Positions 14,225-15,193 of a stretch of 15,193 nucleotides of DNA are shown piece after piece (the first letter of the stretch is position 1; each line of letters opens with the position of its first letter). The stretch comes from Acetofilamentum sp. (GTDB taxonomy: Bacteria > Bacteroidota > Bacteroidia > Bacteroidales > JAFGXI01): assembly GCA_020720565.1 (NCBI GenBank), contig DYOK01000042.1, forward strand, positions 1-15,193. The letters are read 5' to 3'. Made by a program: the position numbers and the translations under genes. The notes below the pieces were generated by a model that had not been told where the DNA came from, did no database searches, and saw nothing but the letters and a program-made list of their open reading frames with translations.

Positions 14225-14716
14225 ATGAAAAAAACTATTTTATTTAGCATACTATCTCTTTTGTTGTGGTCATGTAAAAAAACTGACTCTGAAACCGATA
14301 CCCAAAAACCCGTTATCAGTATTGCTTTTGCCGAAGCCAATCCGATACAGTGCGACACCGCCTATTTTGGTGATACGCTTTGGATTCATCTCGATTTTGG
14401 CGATAATGTCGAGTTAGGATCGTATAATATTGATATGCACCATAATTTCGACCACCATTCGCACAGCACTCAGGTTCAGTCTTGCGAATTAGCACCTATA
14501 AAAAATGCTGTTAATCCTTTGGTGTACATCAGTTCCTTTTCAATTCCAAATGGTTTAAAACAGTACCGAACCCATCAAGCCATTGTGATTCCGAGCCAAA
14601 AAAATGGTGTCCCATACGACGAAGGAGATTATCATTTTTTTGTGAGTTTAACCGATGCCGAAGGCTGGTCGGCACAATTAGGTCTAAGTATTAAATTGCT
14701 GCACAGTGCGTTCTAG
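14225..14716 (+). CDS. Short His-rich lipoprotein, DUF4625-like
   Basis: This 163-residue lipoprotein has a signal peptide MKKTILFSILSLLLWSC, with the lipidated Cys at residue 17, followed by KKTDSETD. The body resembles DUF4625: KPVISIAFAEANP, FGDTLWIHLDFGDN, a motif MHHNFDHHSHS (71-81) holding His72, His73, His77, His78 and His80, and YDEGDYHFFVSLTDAEGWS (131-149). It appears to be a shorter paralogue-like partner of the preceding lipoprotein, sharing the pattern of a beta-sandwich with a dense histidine cluster. Cys43 and Cys87 could form a disulfide or take part in metal binding. Its place as last gene of the fur-receptor cluster suggests a role in metal binding at the outer membrane. This is inference. 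A repeat copy and a UUCG hairpin precede it. The gene is intact. Confidence 0.78.
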   Translation: MKKTILFSILSLLLWSCKKTDSETDTQKPVISIAFAEANPIQCDTAYFGDTLWIHLDFGDNVELGSYNIDMHHNFDHHSHSTQVQSCELAPIKNAVNPLVYISSFSIPNGLKQYRTHQAIVIPSQKNGVPYDEGDYHFFVSLTDAEGWSAQLGLSIKLLHSAF

Positions 14717-14785
14717 CAGAAAGCATTAACTAAGTTTGTGGTATAAATCTTACAATCAGGTAGATGGAGTGGATTCCGCTAATAC

Positions 14786-15054
14786 TTAATTTCCTGATTT
14801 ATCAAAATATGTGCAGGTCATTTTCTCAAGGTCGACACGCCATTTTTCGATACCAATTTCGGAGCAATGCATACAAAAGGCCAAATAGTGATTTTTTTTG
14901 ATTGGTTGGATTTTTATACCAATTACATACCGTACATGATCCAAAGAGAGTTAGCGAAAATATAATTATATGAGCAAATCGAAATAAGCATTTCCTTAGT
15001 TAACTCATTAGTCGCTTTTATAATAAAATCGCTTACTTCGTCTAATGTAAGCAC
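14786..15054 (-). pseudogene. Small frameshifted gene of unknown function
   Basis: Two adjacent minus-strand frames read as one protein. The first runs from a GTG at 15054 to a stop at 14923-14925 (43 aa, MLTLDEVSDFIIKATNELTK, then EMLISICSYNYIFANSL). The second is open from 14950 to the stop at 14786-14788 and contains HVRYVIGIKI, NHYLAFCMHCSEIGIEKWRV and DLEKMTCTYFDKSGN. Removing two bases from the CTCTCT run near 14944-14950, or adding one base, joins them into an 80-90 residue protein, so repeat slippage is a likely cause. An in-frame stop sits directly before the GTG, so the true start may be elsewhere or lost. The CMHC motif hints at metal binding. I do not recognise the family. The alternative is that neither frame is coding. 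It converges on the lipoprotein gene, with a repeat copy abutting its start. Confidence 0.4.
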
Positions 15055-15057
15055 TTA

Positions 15058-15141
15058 GAATAATATAATGTCGTGTTTAATTAGGCAAAGAGATTGTATT
15101 AATGGAAGTTAGAAAAATATTAAATAGGTCGAAGACCTTAT
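15058..15141 (+). repeat. GGTCGAAGACC repeat family, copy E
   Basis: It aligns with copy B: TATAATG and GTGTTTAATTAGGC at the start, GAAGTTAGAAAAA in the middle, and a perfect core AGGTCGAAGACCTTAT at 15126-15141. It is more diverged than copy D. It begins right next to the start of the putative frameshifted gene. The last 52 bases of the window show nothing recognisable. Confidence 0.65.
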
Positions 15142-15193
15142 GATGTAACTTGTTGGTGAATTTTCGTTTATAGTAAGCCCATATTTTTTCAGC

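Overview
The window looks like a chromosomal segment of a Bacteroidota bacterium of fairly low GC content. The evidence is: -7 promoter elements of the TAnnTTTG type, weak or absent Shine-Dalgarno sequences, two proteins opening with a carboxypeptidase-regulatory-like domain (one of them a TonB-dependent receptor), DUF4625-like lipoproteins, and intergenic space filled with short palindromic repeats. The family or genus cannot be fixed from the sequence alone.

Layout. (1) 1-5125, plus strand: argR, carA, carB. ArgR is the arginine-sensing repressor. CarA and CarB together make carbamoyl phosphate for arginine and pyrimidine synthesis. argR has two ARG-box-like operators over its own promoter and ends in a hairpin terminator, so carAB are probably transcribed separately from a promoter embedded in a large inverted repeat. 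(2) 5126-5390: the convergent gap holds a ~170 bp fold-back (MITE-like) element followed directly by a copy of a second ~82 bp repeat. (3) 5384-9868, minus strand: a 600-aa exported protein with a carboxypeptidase-regulatory-like N-terminus, a DEAD-box RNA helicase (RhlE type) and a PhnP-like metallo-beta-lactamase-fold hydrolase, with a 565 bp gap between the last two. (4) 9869-10338: a divergent control region with two inverted repeat copies and two TGCAAC-n3-GTTGCA palindromes placed exactly on the -33 and -7 elements of the next promoter. (5) 10339-14716, plus strand: a Fur/Zur-family regulator, a TonB-dependent receptor of ZnuD-like type overlapping it by 11 bp, and two histidine-rich lipoproteins. 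(6) 14717-15193: a small, previously unlisted minus-strand gene that appears broken by a frameshift, then another repeat copy.

How it fits together. The most interesting unit is region 5. I read it as a zinc (or related metal) acquisition locus under its own Fur-family repressor: low metal releases the repressor, the outer-membrane receptor is made, and the two His-rich surface lipoproteins may capture metal or hand it over. The gene order, overlap, operators and motifs are visible. The metal identity and the lipoprotein role are inference. A second theme is a family of ~65-85 bp intergenic repeats with a GGTCGAAGACC core. It has five clear copies and one degenerate copy, all outside genes, and two of them supply the stop codon of the adjacent gene.
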